From: Bartonella sp. ML70XJBT.G
GTDB taxonomy: Bacteria; Pseudomonadota; Alphaproteobacteria; Rhizobiales; Rhizobiaceae
Assembly (NCBI RefSeq): GCF_028618575.1
Contig: NZ_JAQITA010000007.1
Coordinates: 1 to 64,000 of the forward strand
DNA length: 64,000 bases
Direction: 5' to 3'
Shown: positions 1 to 9,494 of the stretch, in pieces
Position numbering within the stretch: position 1 is the first letter of the stretch
Layout of the letters: each line of letters opens with the position of its first letter
Program-made: the position numbers and the translations under genes
Notes under the pieces: model-generated
The model's database searches: none
What the model was told of the DNA's origin: nothing
What the model saw: only the letters and a program-made list of their open reading frames with translations

Positions 1-27
1 AAGCGCTTTAAGGAACAGCGCTTGTGA
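1..27 (+). CDS. C-terminal tail of an upstream gene (partial)
   Basis: Frame 1 reads KRFKEQRL and then TGA at 25-27. The stop overlaps the GTG start of the next gene (GTGA at 24-27), the arrangement of translationally coupled genes. In phage lysis cassettes the gene just before the spanins is often the endolysin, so this could be the end of a lysozyme. Eight residues are too few to identify it. Confidence 0.45.
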   Translation, partial: KRFKEQRL

Positions 28-251
28 TTTATTGGTTGAAAAGAAATCTGTCTCTTCTGTTAACGGCTATAGCCGTTTTTTTTATCGCTTTGGCGAAAGC
101 CTTTCATGTTGGCAAGCAAAGCGAGCGTCACAAGCAGGTAGAGACAGCCTTAAAGAGAGCGAGAACACGTCTTGAGGTTGAAAATGAAGTTAATCAAAAA
201 AGTGATTCTGGTGTGCGTGCTGCTCTGTCTCGTTGGGTGCGCAGCAAATAG
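24..251 (+). CDS. Rz-like inner-membrane spanin (phage lysis)
   Basis: This is a 75-residue protein with a short basic N-terminus, one hydrophobic segment at about residues 8-27, and then a charged helical region rich in Lys, Arg and Glu. It ends in an 'RAALSRWVRSK'-type tail that resembles small Rz-like proteins of alphaproteobacterial phages and gene-transfer agents. That topology fits an i-spanin, which links the inner membrane to an outer-membrane lipoprotein at lysis. The GTG start overlaps the previous stop. The next gene, a small lipoprotein, begins inside this one in the +1 frame, as in Rz/Rz1 pairs. It is short for Rz, and the assignment rests on topology and context. Confidence 0.55.
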   Translation: MIYWLKRNLSLLLTAIAVFFIALAKAFHVGKQSERHKQVETALKRARTRLEVENEVNQKSDSGVRAALSRWVRSK

Positions 252-399
252 GTCTGTTTCTTGTGTTGGTTGGTTGCCCATTTATTTGGATAAACAAGAT
301 GTTCAGGTCATCAGTCCCAATCTAGCAAGAGATATTTTAAAGCATAATCAACAGGGAGCGCAGGTATGTGGTTGGAAAGATGTCCAAGAAAACAAATAA
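184..399 (+). CDS. Rz1-like outer-membrane spanin lipoprotein
   Basis: This is a 71-residue protein read from the ATG at 184. It has a basic start (MKLIKK), a hydrophobic segment and the lipobox LVGC with the lipidated Cys at residue 19, followed by a short mature part with two more cysteines. It overlaps the preceding Rz-like gene by 68 nt in the +1 frame. A nested lipoprotein behind a one-TM protein is the signature of two-component spanins, which fuse inner and outer membranes in the last step of phage lysis. An in-frame alternative start exists at 172. The mature part has no recognisable domain. Confidence 0.55.
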   Translation: MKLIKKVILVCVLLCLVGCAANRSVSCVGWLPIYLDKQDVQVISPNLARDILKHNQQGAQVCGWKDVQENK

Positions 400-595
400 C
401 ACAAAACAACTGACAGAAACGGAACAACAGCTCCTTCATGAGATGATAGAGACGTACCAAGGCATAAAGATGATGTCACGTATTATGAAGTGGATTGCCC
501 TTATTGTCTTCATGTTTGTAATCGATTTAGCTCGTTTTATGGAGGCGCTAGAAAATAGTCTCTCCCACGTGAAAAAATGGCTCACGAAGAGTTAG
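380..595 (+). CDS. small single-TM phage-type protein
   Basis: This is a 71-residue protein from the ATG at 380; an in-frame GTG lies at 368. It has a polar, Thr/Gln/Glu-rich N-terminus, one hydrophobic helix at about residues 37-52 (IMKWIALIVFMFVIDLA), and a short amphipathic basic tail. It overlaps the end of the lipoprotein gene by 20 nt, so it appears to be the third member of the same lysis-type operon. Size and topology would suit a holin or antiholin accessory, but no sequence motif decides this. The cassette ends here: the next feature is tRNA-Thr on the other strand. Confidence 0.45.
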   Translation: MSKKTNNTKQLTETEQQLLHEMIETYQGIKMMSRIMKWIALIVFMFVIDLARFMEALENSLSHVKKWLTKS

Positions 596-746
596 AGAAA
601 TAGCAAAAAAAGACCTCGGAAAGGAGTTCTGATTCGCAATAATTGAGAGGTACATTGAGAATCCTATTCCCTCGTTTTTATTGTAGCCCCCCTCACTTCA
701 AAAGATACGAGCAAAAGCAACAACTTATTTGTACCATAAAATGCAA

Positions 747-822
<76 letters not shown>

Positions 823-1031
823 ATAACCATGTAAGGAGGTAGCACAAACTCACAAAAAGGAAAATAGAAAATTATCAATTTTACTGCATATTTTAAAAAC
901 TTTTATCATAAATTATAAAATAATCAGTTCCTTTATTTTCTCACGACCCTTTACAACGATGTTGGATGTTATTTCCATATATGAGACTTCCTAGGGAAGT
1001 AGTGATAAGAGTTTATCCTTTTGTTATCAGA

Positions 1032-2390
1032 TTATGAATCCGGAGAAGTCAACTGCTTAGAAAGATATTTTTCTAGCCAATGAATATTATAATTACCATC
1101 TGCAACATCTTGATTGTTAATGAGGTCGCGAAAGAGAGGTAATGTTGTTTTGATTCCATCGACCACAAATTCATCTAAAGCACGTCGTAAACGCATCATG
1201 CATTCTAAACGGGTTCGTCCATGAACAATTAGTTTTCCAATCATGCTATCATAATAAGGAGGTATTCGATAACCTGAATAAGCACCTGAATCAACGCGAA
1301 TTCCTAAACCTCCAGGGGTATGAAAATGTGTAATCGTTCCTGGTGATGGTGTAAAGGTAAGGGGATCTTCCGCATTAATACGACATTCAATAGCATGACC
1401 AGAGAAGCTAATATCTTCTTGTGTAACTGAAAGTTTGTTGCCTGATGCAATATGAATTTGTTCATGAACTAAATCTATGCCTGTAATGGCCTCAGTTACA
1501 GGATGTTCAACTTGTAAACGCGTATTCATTTCAATAAAGTAGAATTCGCCATTCTCATAAAGAAACTCAACGGTACCTGCTCCGCGATATTCAAGTTGTG
1601 CACAAGCATTTGCTACAATGTCACCAATTTTTTTTCGTTCTATTTCATTCAGTGCAGGCGAAGTCGCTTCTTCCCATATTTTTTGATGACGCCGTTGAAG
1701 TGAACAATCGCGCTCTCCTAAATGAACAGCATTTCCTGCACCATCACCTATAATTTGAATTTCAATATGACGAGGCTTTTCCAAGTATTTTTCAATATAA
1801 ACTGCATCATTACCAAAAGCCGCTTCTGCTTCCGAACGAGTTGTTTTGAGAGCTATAGCAAATTCTTGTTCTGAATGAACAACTTTCATACCGCGTCCAC
1901 CACCACCAGCAGAAGCCTTAATAATAACCGGATAACCAATTTCATTCGCAATGCGCAGAGCATCCGCTTCTTCGCTGACAGCTCCATCTGAGCCAGGAAC
2001 TACAGGAATTCCAAGTTTTTTAGCGGTTTTCTTTGCTTCGATTTTGTCACCCATGATTCGAATATGCGCAGCGGTTGGGCCAATAAATGTGATATGATGA
2101 GCTTCTAAAACATCAGCAAATTTTGCATTCTCAGAAAGAAAACCATAGCCAGGGTGGACAGCATCAGCTCCTGTAATCTCGCACGCAGCAATAATTTGAT
2201 GAATACTCAAATAAGAATCACGCGCTGGGGGAGGACCTATACAAACACTTTCATCAGCAAGACGAACATGCATTGCATCAGCATCAGCAGTGGAATGAAC
2301 AGCTACGGTTTTGATACCTAGTTCCTTGCAAGCCCGTAAAACGCGAAGAGCAATTTCTCCTCGATTAGCAATGAGGATTTTTCGAATCAT
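1032..2390 (-). CDS. accC: acetyl-CoA carboxylase, biotin carboxylase subunit
   Basis: This 452-residue protein carries out the ATP-dependent carboxylation of biotin on the carrier protein AccB, the first half-reaction of malonyl-CoA formation for fatty-acid synthesis. The N-terminal biotin carboxylase fold starts with [11 protein letters not shown]. The ATP-grasp glycine-rich loop [12 protein letters not shown] lies at about residues 158-169, and the catalytic stretch [14 protein letters not shown] is near residue 290. Length is normal for the family. It sits 14 bp downstream of accB, in the usual accB-accC order. No missing motif was seen. Confidence 0.97.
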   Translation of the reverse strand: MIRKILIANRGEIALRVLRACKELGIKTVAVHSTADADAMHVRLADESVCIGPPPARDSYLSIHQIIAACEITGADAVHPGYGFLSENAKFADVLEAHHITFIGPTAAHIRIMGDKIEAKKTAKKLGIPVVPGSDGAVSEEADALRIANEIGYPVIIKASAGGGGRGMKVVHSEQEFAIALKTTRSEAEAAFGNDAVYIEKYLEKPRHIEIQIIGDGAGNAVHLGERDCSLQRRHQKIWEEATSPALNEIERKKIGDIVANACAQLEYRGAGTVEFLYENGEFYFIEMNTRLQVEHPVTEAITGIDLVHEQIHIASGNKLSVTQEDISFSGHAIECRINAEDPLTFTPSPGTITHFHTPGGLGIRVDSGAYSGYRIPPYYDSMIGKLIVHGRTRLECMMRLRRALDEFVVDGIKTTLPLFRDLINNQDVADGNYNIHWLEKYLSKQLTSPDS

Positions 2391-2404
2391 AGTTGCCTCT
2401 CGCT

Positions 2405-2893
2405 TTATTCAACAACAATAAGTGGTTCGCCAAACTCAACGGGTTGGCCATCTTTTACAAGAATACTGGTCACCGTGCCTGAGCGTGGTGATGGAATTTG
2501 ATTCATCGTTTTCATTGCCTCAATGATAAGTAATGTTTGCCCCTCAGAAACATTCTGTCCTACTTCCACAAAAGGTTGAGCTCCTGGCGAAGGCGCAAGA
2601 TAGGCTGTTCCAACCATTGGAGATGTTACTGCATCTTTAGATTTATCTTCTTTTATAGGAGTGGTAGATATCGGAATAGGAGGCGAAGTTACAGAAACTG
2701 TAGGGGAAACAGGGGCATAAATTGTTTGTTCAGGTGGTGTTGAAATATTATGGCGTGAGACACAAATACGAAGTCCACCCTGTTCGAGCTCAATGTTCGT
2801 TAAATTTGTATCATTTAAAATTTCAGCAAGGTCGCGAATAATTTTTGTATCAATTGCGGTATGTTTTGCCGCGCCTATCTTTTTTGTTGCCAT
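2405..2893 (-). CDS. accB: acetyl-CoA carboxylase biotin carboxyl carrier protein
   Basis: This 162-residue protein carries the biotin used by AccC and the carboxyltransferase. The N-terminal domain is followed by a Pro/Thr/Ser-rich linker (about 50-80). The C-terminal biotinyl domain contains EAMKTM with the biotinylated Lys128. I chose the ATG at 2893 because AGGAG lies about 11 nt upstream; the frame is open 12 codons further. In many relatives aroQ precedes accB, but here the upstream gene is a DsbA-like gene and no aroQ is present. Confidence 0.96.
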   Translation of the reverse strand: MATKKIGAAKHTAIDTKIIRDLAEILNDTNLTNIELEQGGLRICVSRHNISTPPEQTIYAPVSPTVSVTSPPIPISTTPIKEDKSKDAVTSPMVGTAYLAPSPGAQPFVEVGQNVSEGQTLLIIEAMKTMNQIPSPRSGTVTSILVKDGQPVEFGEPLIVVE

Positions 2894-3143
2894 TTTATTT
2901 CTAACTCCTTGATCAATGAAGATCGCCAATTATTTAATTGCTTATGACTGAATATCTCTAGACTACGGATGACCTTTTGAGGGCTTTTAAAAACTATCTA
3001 CTTTTTTAGAATTACATTTTGTCATCTTAAACCGGTATTTGCTACGCGAAGTTGCATTTATAAGTCTGTTATCCAAAAAAAAAGCATAAAATCATTTCAT
3101 TGACAGTATTCTATATAAAAGTGTCGAGGTAGAGAAACGATAT

Positions 3144-4016
3144 TTACGGTATATTTTTTATGGCTTCTTTTAACATATCTTGGCTTACGGCTCCGATAAA
3201 TACTTTATCACCAATGATATAAGAAGGCGTACCTGTAATATTGAGCTGAGAGGCAATTTGAATATTTTCTTTAAAAGGATTTTTAAGATTAGGATCTTTT
3301 ATTGCATCGCGCAATTTTTTTTCATCTGCTCCTAACGAAACTGCTATTTTTATGGCTTTAGCTTCATTTGCACGACTCTCACTGGTTAAAAGTGCTTTAT
3401 GAAACTGAGGATATTTTTCTGGAAATTGTTTCCGAAAAGCATGGGCAACAGTGTGTGCTGCCATAGAATCAGATCCTAAAATAGGCAAATCTTTAATGAC
3501 GACTCGTAAATCTGGGTATTCTTTTATTAAGTTTTCTATGTATGAATAGGACATCTTACAATATCCACAATTGTAATCAAAAAAATCAATCAGCACTCTT
3601 TTACCATTTGGATTTCCCAAAATAGCATCATGAGGGGAGTGAAAAATTTCTTTTTTTAAAAAGTTAATGATTGAAGCTTGTGTTTGTGCGTCTTGCGCGC
3701 TTTTCTTTTCCAGCTTTTCTTGGAGAATGAGCTGCATTTCAATCATAATTTCTGGATGCGTGAGTAAGTAATCCCTTACAATTTTTTGAATATCATGATT
3801 ATCAATCTGTGGTGTAATTTTTTCTTTGAGTTTAGATAAAAAAGAAGGATCTTCTAGAAGTTGTGTTTTAAGTTTTTCTGCGCTTAAATAATTTGCTGTT
3901 TTATTGCTGGATGTTGCATTTGATAGAGAAGATGAAAAGGTTAAAAGGCCCAACAGGATTATTGCTAAAAGTCTAGCAATGAACGTTGTCTTTGAATGTT
4001 GAGACTGATGGATCAT
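3144..4016 (-). CDS. periplasmic DsbA/Com1-like thiol oxidoreductase
   Basis: This 290-residue protein has a signal peptide (hydrophobic residues about 12-31), then a helical, Glu/Lys-rich N-terminal region (about 45-120) like the oligomerisation domain of ScsC/Com1-type proteins. The thioredoxin-fold domain follows, with the active site CGYC at 150-153 and the cis-Pro loop TGTP at 261-264. It is expected to oxidise or isomerise disulfides in periplasmic or outer-membrane proteins. Both active cysteines are present. It stands alone, about 250 bp upstream of accB. The exact class (oxidase or isomerase) cannot be set from sequence. Confidence 0.88.
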   Translation of the reverse strand: MIHQSQHSKTTFIARLLAIILLGLLTFSSSLSNATSSNKTANYLSAEKLKTQLLEDPSFLSKLKEKITPQIDNHDIQKIVRDYLLTHPEIMIEMQLILQEKLEKKSAQDAQTQASIINFLKKEIFHSPHDAILGNPNGKRVLIDFFDYNCGYCKMSYSYIENLIKEYPDLRVVIKDLPILGSDSMAAHTVAHAFRKQFPEKYPQFHKALLTSESRANEAKAIKIAVSLGADEKKLRDAIKDPNLKNPFKENIQIASQLNITGTPSYIIGDKVFIGAVSQDMLKEAIKNIP

Positions 4017-4348
4017 TTATATACGCCTTCATATTTCTATTATAATACTTAAAGTCAAAGTCTGTGAAAACTCTTGCTTATATGCAATATAAGCCCCCAA
4101 CTATAGCATATATCTAGTAGGTTGCAGAAAAAACATCAACTTTTTTCTCTAAGAAGATTTCATATGATGCACATTTACGATGATTATGTTCTTTAAAGAT
4201 TGAAATTTCCTTTCTTTTTATCTGGGTTCATTTATGATGATGTCTAAAATATTTATACATGTTTCTTATGAAAAAAAGCACGTTGATAATCCTATGAAGA
4301 GCATTTTACTCGTACTTTAATTCAGTACAGTAGAATGAATTAAAGTGA
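4017..4348. other. divergent intergenic region, dsbA-like / glpD
   Basis: This is 332 bp of A+T-rich DNA between two divergently read genes, so it should hold both promoters. An imperfect inverted pair AATTCA...TGAATT (about 4319-4341) lies just before glpD and could be an operator. No coding sequence or RNA gene was recognised. Confidence 0.4.
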
Positions 4349-5863
4349 ATGATGAAAAGTAAAATTATGAAAACCATGATGCATTATGATTTGTTTATCA
4401 TTGGTGGAGGAATAAACGGGTGTGGGCTGGCAAGAGATGCAGCTGGACGCGGGTTTAAAGTGGGATTAGCGGAGATGAATGATCTTGCTTCGGGAACCTC
4501 AAGTGCATCGACAAAGCTTATTCATGGTGGCCTTCGTTATCTTGAACATTATGAGTTTAGACTGGTTCGTGAAGCGTTAAAAGAACGAGAAGTTATCTGG
4601 CATATGGCTCCACATATTGTGCGTCCTTTACGCTTTCTTCTCCCCTATCATGAAGAATTGCGTCCTGCTTGGATGTTGCGTTTGGGACTCTTCATTTATG
4701 ATTATTTGGGAAACTGGAATCAAAAATTATGGCGCAGTAAAACGGTTCATTTTTCAAAAGATTTTCCTGCTACACTTAAGGAAAAATATCGTAAAGGCTT
4801 TGAATATTCTGATGCAAGAGTAGACGATGCGCGTTTGGTCATTACTAATGCTCGTGATGCTGAGAAGCACGGAGCCGATATCAAAGTACGCACAGAAGTT
4901 CTTTCTTTAAAGAGAGAAGGAAAAAAATGGCTGATCATTCTTCGAAATAAATTAACTGGTAAAGAATATTGTGTGACAGCTTCTTATATTGCAAATATGG
5001 CAGGTCCTTGGATTAATCATATTCTGACAAATGTATTAGACTATAAAGAAAGTCCTCCCGTACGGCTTGTTAGGGGGTCTCATATTCTGATTCCTAAGCT
5101 TTATGCCCATGATCGTGCTTATATCTTTCAAAACGGTGATGGACGTATTCTCTTTTCTATTCCATATCAAGAAGAGTTTACATTGCTTGGAACAACAGAT
5201 TGTGATTATCAGGGTGATCCTGCTCATGTTCATATTACAGATGCAGAGATTGATTATATCTGTGCAGCGGCGAGTGAATATTTTATTCAACCCATATTGC
5301 GTGAGAATATTGTTTGGACCTATTCTGGTGTTCGTCCACTCTATGATGATGGCGCTTCAAAGGCACAAGAAATTACACGTGATTATGTTTTAAAAGAAAT
5401 GGGTACAGAAAATGTGCCACGGATTCTTAATCTTTATGGTGGTAAGATTACAACTTATCGCAAATTGGCTGAAGATGCGATGAAATTTGTTGAAAAAGCT
5501 CTTGGGACAAAGGGAGCAGCGTGGACAAAAAATTCAACGCTTCCAGGGGGTGATTTTCCCTATGATAGCTTAAAGGCAATTGAAAAGAAAATCGCTCTTT
5601 TGTTTCCAGGCTTAGATGCTTTTACATATCGTAGACTTGCACGTTCTTATGGTTCAGAAGCATTGGTGATATTTGCAAATGGCAAAGCAGATAAAGGAAA
5701 AAATTTTGGACATGGACTCTATGAAATAGAAGTCAAATGGTTAATGGAAAAGGAATGGGCAAAAACATCTGAAGATGTGTTGTGGCGCCGTTCAAAACTT
5801 GGACTTTTATTTAATGAGAAAGAGATTCAGATTCTTTCTACTTATATGCAAAGCCAAAAATGA
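4349..5863 (+). CDS. glpD: glycerol-3-phosphate dehydrogenase (aerobic, FAD)
   Basis: This 504-residue flavoprotein oxidises sn-glycerol-3-phosphate to dihydroxyacetone phosphate at the membrane and passes electrons to quinone. The N-terminal dinucleotide-binding motif DLFIIGGGINGCGLARDA is followed by the family signature TSSASTKLIHGGLRYLE. A C-terminal DAO-C domain follows LYGGKITTYRKLAEDA (near residue 370). No glpK, glpF or glpR is adjacent, so it is a single-gene unit. The start is uncertain: ATGs lie at 4349, 4352 and 4370, and none has a strong ribosome-binding site. Confidence 0.95.
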   Translation: MMKSKIMKTMMHYDLFIIGGGINGCGLARDAAGRGFKVGLAEMNDLASGTSSASTKLIHGGLRYLEHYEFRLVREALKEREVIWHMAPHIVRPLRFLLPYHEELRPAWMLRLGLFIYDYLGNWNQKLWRSKTVHFSKDFPATLKEKYRKGFEYSDARVDDARLVITNARDAEKHGADIKVRTEVLSLKREGKKWLIILRNKLTGKEYCVTASYIANMAGPWINHILTNVLDYKESPPVRLVRGSHILIPKLYAHDRAYIFQNGDGRILFSIPYQEEFTLLGTTDCDYQGDPAHVHITDAEIDYICAAASEYFIQPILRENIVWTYSGVRPLYDDGASKAQEITRDYVLKEMGTENVPRILNLYGGKITTYRKLAEDAMKFVEKALGTKGAAWTKNSTLPGGDFPYDSLKAIEKKIALLFPGLDAFTYRRLARSYGSEALVIFANGKADKGKNFGHGLYEIEVKWLMEKEWAKTSEDVLWRRSKLGLLFNEKEIQILSTYMQSQK

Positions 5864-6571
5864 ATTTAACAAAATTTAATAATAATTTCAATTTGTTAAA
5901 AAGTTTATTTATAGTGTTTTATAGATTCTCCTTAAGGTTTGTATATAAAAAATGTTTGTGCATATTAAAAATATAAAATAATGAAATTAAATGAGATATT
6001 CAGAGGCAAAGTTTGCCTGTAGATTCTATGAAATGAAGTACATTCATTAAAGAGGAATTGATCTGATTAAGTGTATGGGGAAGAGGTATTTTATCTCTTG
6101 GGCGATGGAGAAGATTGGGTATTATGTATGCTATTTATGATGCCATAAATGGAAAAATCTTATAAAAAAAAGGCATAATGATACATTCTATAATATTTTC
6201 ATTTATCATTCATTAATTTTCAAATAGCTGACAGATTATACTAGATAATGTCCGTATAATCCTTAAAAAAAGCCTATGCGTGGTAAGGAGAACCGTTCAA
6301 ATCAATTTTTATTATAATTTTATATTTTATAACATTTGTTGCATGGACATAATATCTGAAATGCTTTTTTAAAAAAGCAGTATATTATGTTCCTTTTTTA
6401 TATTTGTTTTGGCCAAACTTTTAGATCAGTTATAAAAAGTAATAAGATAGAGGATGTGTTTCTCTCTTTTTATGTCTCGGTAGAGAGAATAAAATTTCTA
6501 TGTAGTAGGAAAAAATGGCAATTTTATCTTATGATGACAAGCACTTAGTGAAGAAGAGAGAGTAGTTGCTT
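5864..6571. other. long A+T-rich intergenic region before dusA
   Basis: About 700 bp with no ORF that looks coding on either strand. It holds the large near-palindrome annotated separately (6347-6390) and a small GGCAAA/TTTGCC inverted pair near 6006. It may be a decayed gene, but I could not recognise any protein remnant. Confidence 0.4.
6347..6390. repeat. two-tier palindrome
   Basis: The outer arms ACATAATAT (6347-6355) and ATATTATGT (6382-6390) enclose a perfect 16-bp palindrome GCTTTTTTAAAAAAGC (6363-6378). The plus strand continues with a T-rich run. It could be a terminator-like hairpin, a cruciform or a protein-binding site about 180 bp upstream of dusA. Confidence 0.6.
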
Positions 6572-7555
6572 ATGATATTTTATGGTCCTCCTTCATCAGT
6601 AAAATTTGCTGTAGCACCCATGTTGAGTTGGACAGATCAGCATTGCAGATTTTTTTATCGCCTTTTAACAAAAAAAGCTCTTCTTTATACTGAAATGATT
6701 GTAGCGGATGCTGTTATTCATGGTGCTCGCAAACAAATATTGGCTTTGAATCATGAAGAACATCCCGTTGCCTTGCAATTAGGAGGAGCAGATCCAAAAA
6801 AATTGGCACAAGCTGCACGAATTGCTGAAGAATTTGGTTATGACGAAATAAATCTCAATGTTGGTTGTCCCTCAAATCGCGTTCAATCCGGTGTATTTGG
6901 TGCTTGTTTGATGTTGCATCCTGATGTTGTAGCAAATGCTGTGGAAGCAATGAAACAAGTGGTTACGATACCTGTCACTATCAAATGTCGCGTTGGTGTG
7001 GATGAGCAAGATGAAGAATTCGCTTTAGATGTTTTAGCCAATCAAGTTTGGAATGCTGGATGTGATGCTCTCTGGATACATGCACGCAAAGCATGGTTAC
7101 AAGGATTAAGCCCGAAAGAAAATCGCAATATTCCCCCACTCAATTATGAACGAGTTTACAAACTGAAACATAAGTATCCAAATAAATTCATTGGAATAAA
7201 TGGGGGAATTAAATCTATTTCTGAAATTAAAGAGCATTTAACTTTGTGTGATGCAACTATGGTTGGACGACAAGTCTATCATGATCCAGCTTTATTAAAA
7301 CAGGTTGATTTTGAAATATATGGCGAACTGCACAGCGATCTGAGTGATAGTGATCTGATTGAAGCTATGTGTGATTATGCTGCTCGACATATCGCATTAG
7401 GAGGACGACTTTCTCATGTGACACGTCATATGATTGGTTTGTTTCATGGTAGGGATGGAGCACGTCGATGGCGACAAATATTATCCAATGATGCAACAAA
7501 AAATGATGCGGGCATCCATGTTTTGAAAGAAGCTTTTTCTGCCCTCACTTCATAA
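6572..7555 (+). CDS. dusA: tRNA-dihydrouridine synthase A
   Basis: This 327-residue FMN enzyme reduces uridine to dihydrouridine in the D-loop of tRNA. The N-terminus KFAVAPMLSWTD is the DusA-type start, and the catalytic Cys99 lies in NLNVGCPSNRVQSG. The barrel has FMN-phosphate segments such as NGGIKS and MVGRQVYHDP, and a C-terminal helical domain contains HVTRHMIGLFHG. I prefer the ATG at 6572; a TTG two codons earlier is in frame behind GAGAGAG. It is an isolated gene. Confidence 0.95.
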   Translation: MIFYGPPSSVKFAVAPMLSWTDQHCRFFYRLLTKKALLYTEMIVADAVIHGARKQILALNHEEHPVALQLGGADPKKLAQAARIAEEFGYDEINLNVGCPSNRVQSGVFGACLMLHPDVVANAVEAMKQVVTIPVTIKCRVGVDEQDEEFALDVLANQVWNAGCDALWIHARKAWLQGLSPKENRNIPPLNYERVYKLKHKYPNKFIGINGGIKSISEIKEHLTLCDATMVGRQVYHDPALLKQVDFEIYGELHSDLSDSDLIEAMCDYAARHIALGGRLSHVTRHMIGLFHGRDGARRWRQILSNDATKNDAGIHVLKEAFSALTS

Positions 7556-7946
7556 CAGTTTACAGATGAGTTTATGTTAACACTCGTTTCTCTTAAAGTT
7601 TTCCTGTGTCCTGAAGGTTTTTGAAAGTTCAGATTATGCATTTTAGAAAGCTATCATCCTTATATAGAGAGGATGTTGCACGCTAAATAATCTATTCGAT
7701 ACATGTGTCTTCGTATGGAAATAGCTTAAGACTATAATATAAAAATATACAGTAACATATTGATAATATTTTATAATCTATTATTTTAATGAGCCTTCAG
7801 TTTGTGAGCAAATTAAGCGGTAAATAATTTTGCAAATCATCTTTAATATTTTTAAAACACTGCTTTTAAAAAACCAATAAATTATTCATATCCTGTATAT
7901 ATGACGAGATTCCCATAAAATATTGTCAATTTGAAAAGGTATCTTC
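7556..7946. other. intergenic region dusA-cobT
   Basis: This is 391 bp of A+T-rich sequence. No coding region, tRNA or clear hairpin terminator was seen. It should contain the cobT promoter. Confidence 0.35.
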
Positions 7947-8954
7947 ATGACTGTTAGTCCATTTGATGATTTTCGTGCTTTACTCACAAATTTACCTAGT
8001 GCTGATGCGTTTTCTATAACTTTGGCAAAAAAACGGCAAAACAAATTAACAAACTCTCAAGGAACTCTAGGGAAATTGGGAGATATTGCCGTTTGGTATG
8101 CAGGATGGAGAGGAACAGAAAAGCCTATGATAAAACGGCCTCTCGTTGCTATTTTTTCTGGAAATCATGGTGTTACGGAGGAAAATATTACTCCATTACC
8201 GCAATCTATGACACAAAAGAGGGTACAAAATTTTGCAACGGGTGGTGCTGCTATTAATCAAATTTGCATCGCTTATGATCTTGGTTTGAAGATATTTGAT
8301 TTAGCACTGGAATATCCGACAATGAATATTGCCAAAGATGCTGCAATGGATGAGCGTAGTGCAGCTGCGACAATGGCATTTGGAATGGAATCCATTGCTG
8401 GTGGAACAGATCTTTTATGTATAGGTGAAATGGGTATTGGCAATACAACAATAGCTTCAGCTTTATGTTTAGCATTATTTGGTGGAGATGTTGAGGAATG
8501 GACAGAAAGTGCTATGGGATCGGATGGAGAGTTTTATCAGCGTAAAATAGCGACGCTCAAGACAGCGATCTCTTTACATAAAGATCATTTTCATGATCCT
8601 TTTGAAATAATGCGTCGATTAGGAGGACGTGAAATCGCTGCTATGGTTGGAGCTATTTTGGCTGCAAGAATGGAAAAAATTCCGGTTATTTTAGATGGTT
8701 TTGTAGCGACAGCAGCTGCAGCAATCCTTTATAAAATGCATCCGAGTGCTCTTGACCATACTCTTGTGGGACATATTTCTTCTGAAGTGATGCATCATAA
8801 ACTTTTAGAAAAAATTGGCAAAGAACCCCTTCTAGATTTGAAAATGCGCCTTGGCGAAGGGACAGGTGCAGCTATGGCAGCAGGCATCGTCAAGGCTGCT
8901 GTTCTGACACATACACAAATGGCGTTTTTTGAAAAAGAGAATTTAACCGCCTGA
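7947..8954 (+). CDS. cobT: nicotinate-nucleotide-dimethylbenzimidazole phosphoribosyltransferase
   Basis: This 335-residue enzyme activates lower-ligand bases by transferring phosphoribose from nicotinate mononucleotide to dimethylbenzimidazole, giving alpha-ribazole phosphate for cobalamin assembly or remodelling. Visible motifs are SGNHGVT, TGGAAINQI, GEMGIGNTTIASAL, ILDGFVATAAA and the C-terminal LGEGTGAAMA, which carries the catalytic Glu (residue 304). All are intact. No other cobalamin gene lies nearby, which suggests salvage or remodelling and not de novo synthesis. In the Rhizobiales literature the same enzyme is often called CobU. Confidence 0.94.
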   Translation: MTVSPFDDFRALLTNLPSADAFSITLAKKRQNKLTNSQGTLGKLGDIAVWYAGWRGTEKPMIKRPLVAIFSGNHGVTEENITPLPQSMTQKRVQNFATGGAAINQICIAYDLGLKIFDLALEYPTMNIAKDAAMDERSAAATMAFGMESIAGGTDLLCIGEMGIGNTTIASALCLALFGGDVEEWTESAMGSDGEFYQRKIATLKTAISLHKDHFHDPFEIMRRLGGREIAAMVGAILAARMEKIPVILDGFVATAAAAILYKMHPSALDHTLVGHISSEVMHHKLLEKIGKEPLLDLKMRLGEGTGAAMAAGIVKAAVLTHTQMAFFEKENLTA

Positions 8955-8981
8955 GGGATGATTATGTATTTACACAAGCCT

Positions 8982-9473
8982 TTAAGAATCTTGTTCACTG
9001 GTCTTTTCTTGTAATTTTATGTAATTGAGTGGAAGTTCTGTGGTATATTTAATCTGTTCCATGGCGAAAGAAGAGGAAACATCACGGATATCAATTTGAG
9101 CAATTAATTTTTTATAAAAAAGATCATAAGCTTCAATATTGGGAACAACAACACGTAATAAATAGTCAATATCCCCACTCATCCGATAAAATTCAATGAC
9201 TTCACGAAATTCCTGTACAATTTTTGAAAAACGCTTAAACCATTCATGGCTATGAGTGTTTGTACGAATAGAAACAAAAACAGTAACATGAGCATTTACT
9301 TTTTCTGGAGAAAGGACAGCAACACGACGCTGGATAACACCATCCTCTTCAAGTTTCTGAATCCTGCGCCAGCAAGGTGTGGTTGAAAGTCCAACTCTTT
9401 TGGCAATATCAGCAACAGAGAGCGTCGCATTTTCTTGCAAAAGATGGAGGATTTTTCGATCAAGACGATCCAT
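8982..9473 (-). CDS. Lrp/AsnC-family transcriptional regulator
   Basis: This 163-residue protein has an N-terminal AsnC-type winged helix (about 1-60: MDRLDRKILHLLQENATLSVADIAKRVGLS is its opening helix-turn-helix region) and a C-terminal ligand-binding RAM domain, with GDIDYLLRVVVPNIEAYD around residues 100-120. Members sense amino acids and act locally or globally. It ends 27 bp from the convergent cobT gene and follows the uracil-DNA glycosylase gene on the same strand. The effector cannot be read from the sequence. Confidence 0.92.
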   Translation of the reverse strand: MDRLDRKILHLLQENATLSVADIAKRVGLSTTPCWRRIQKLEEDGVIQRRVAVLSPEKVNAHVTVFVSIRTNTHSHEWFKRFSKIVQEFREVIEFYRMSGDIDYLLRVVVPNIEAYDLFYKKLIAQIDIRDVSSSFAMEQIKYTTELPLNYIKLQEKTSEQDS

Positions 9474-9494
9474 ATTTTTTTCTCGATATTCAGT

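Noticed and set aside
4319-4341. AATTCA/TGAATT pair as a defined operator for glpD
   Set aside because: Six-base A/T-rich arms are expected by chance in this sequence; kept only as a note.
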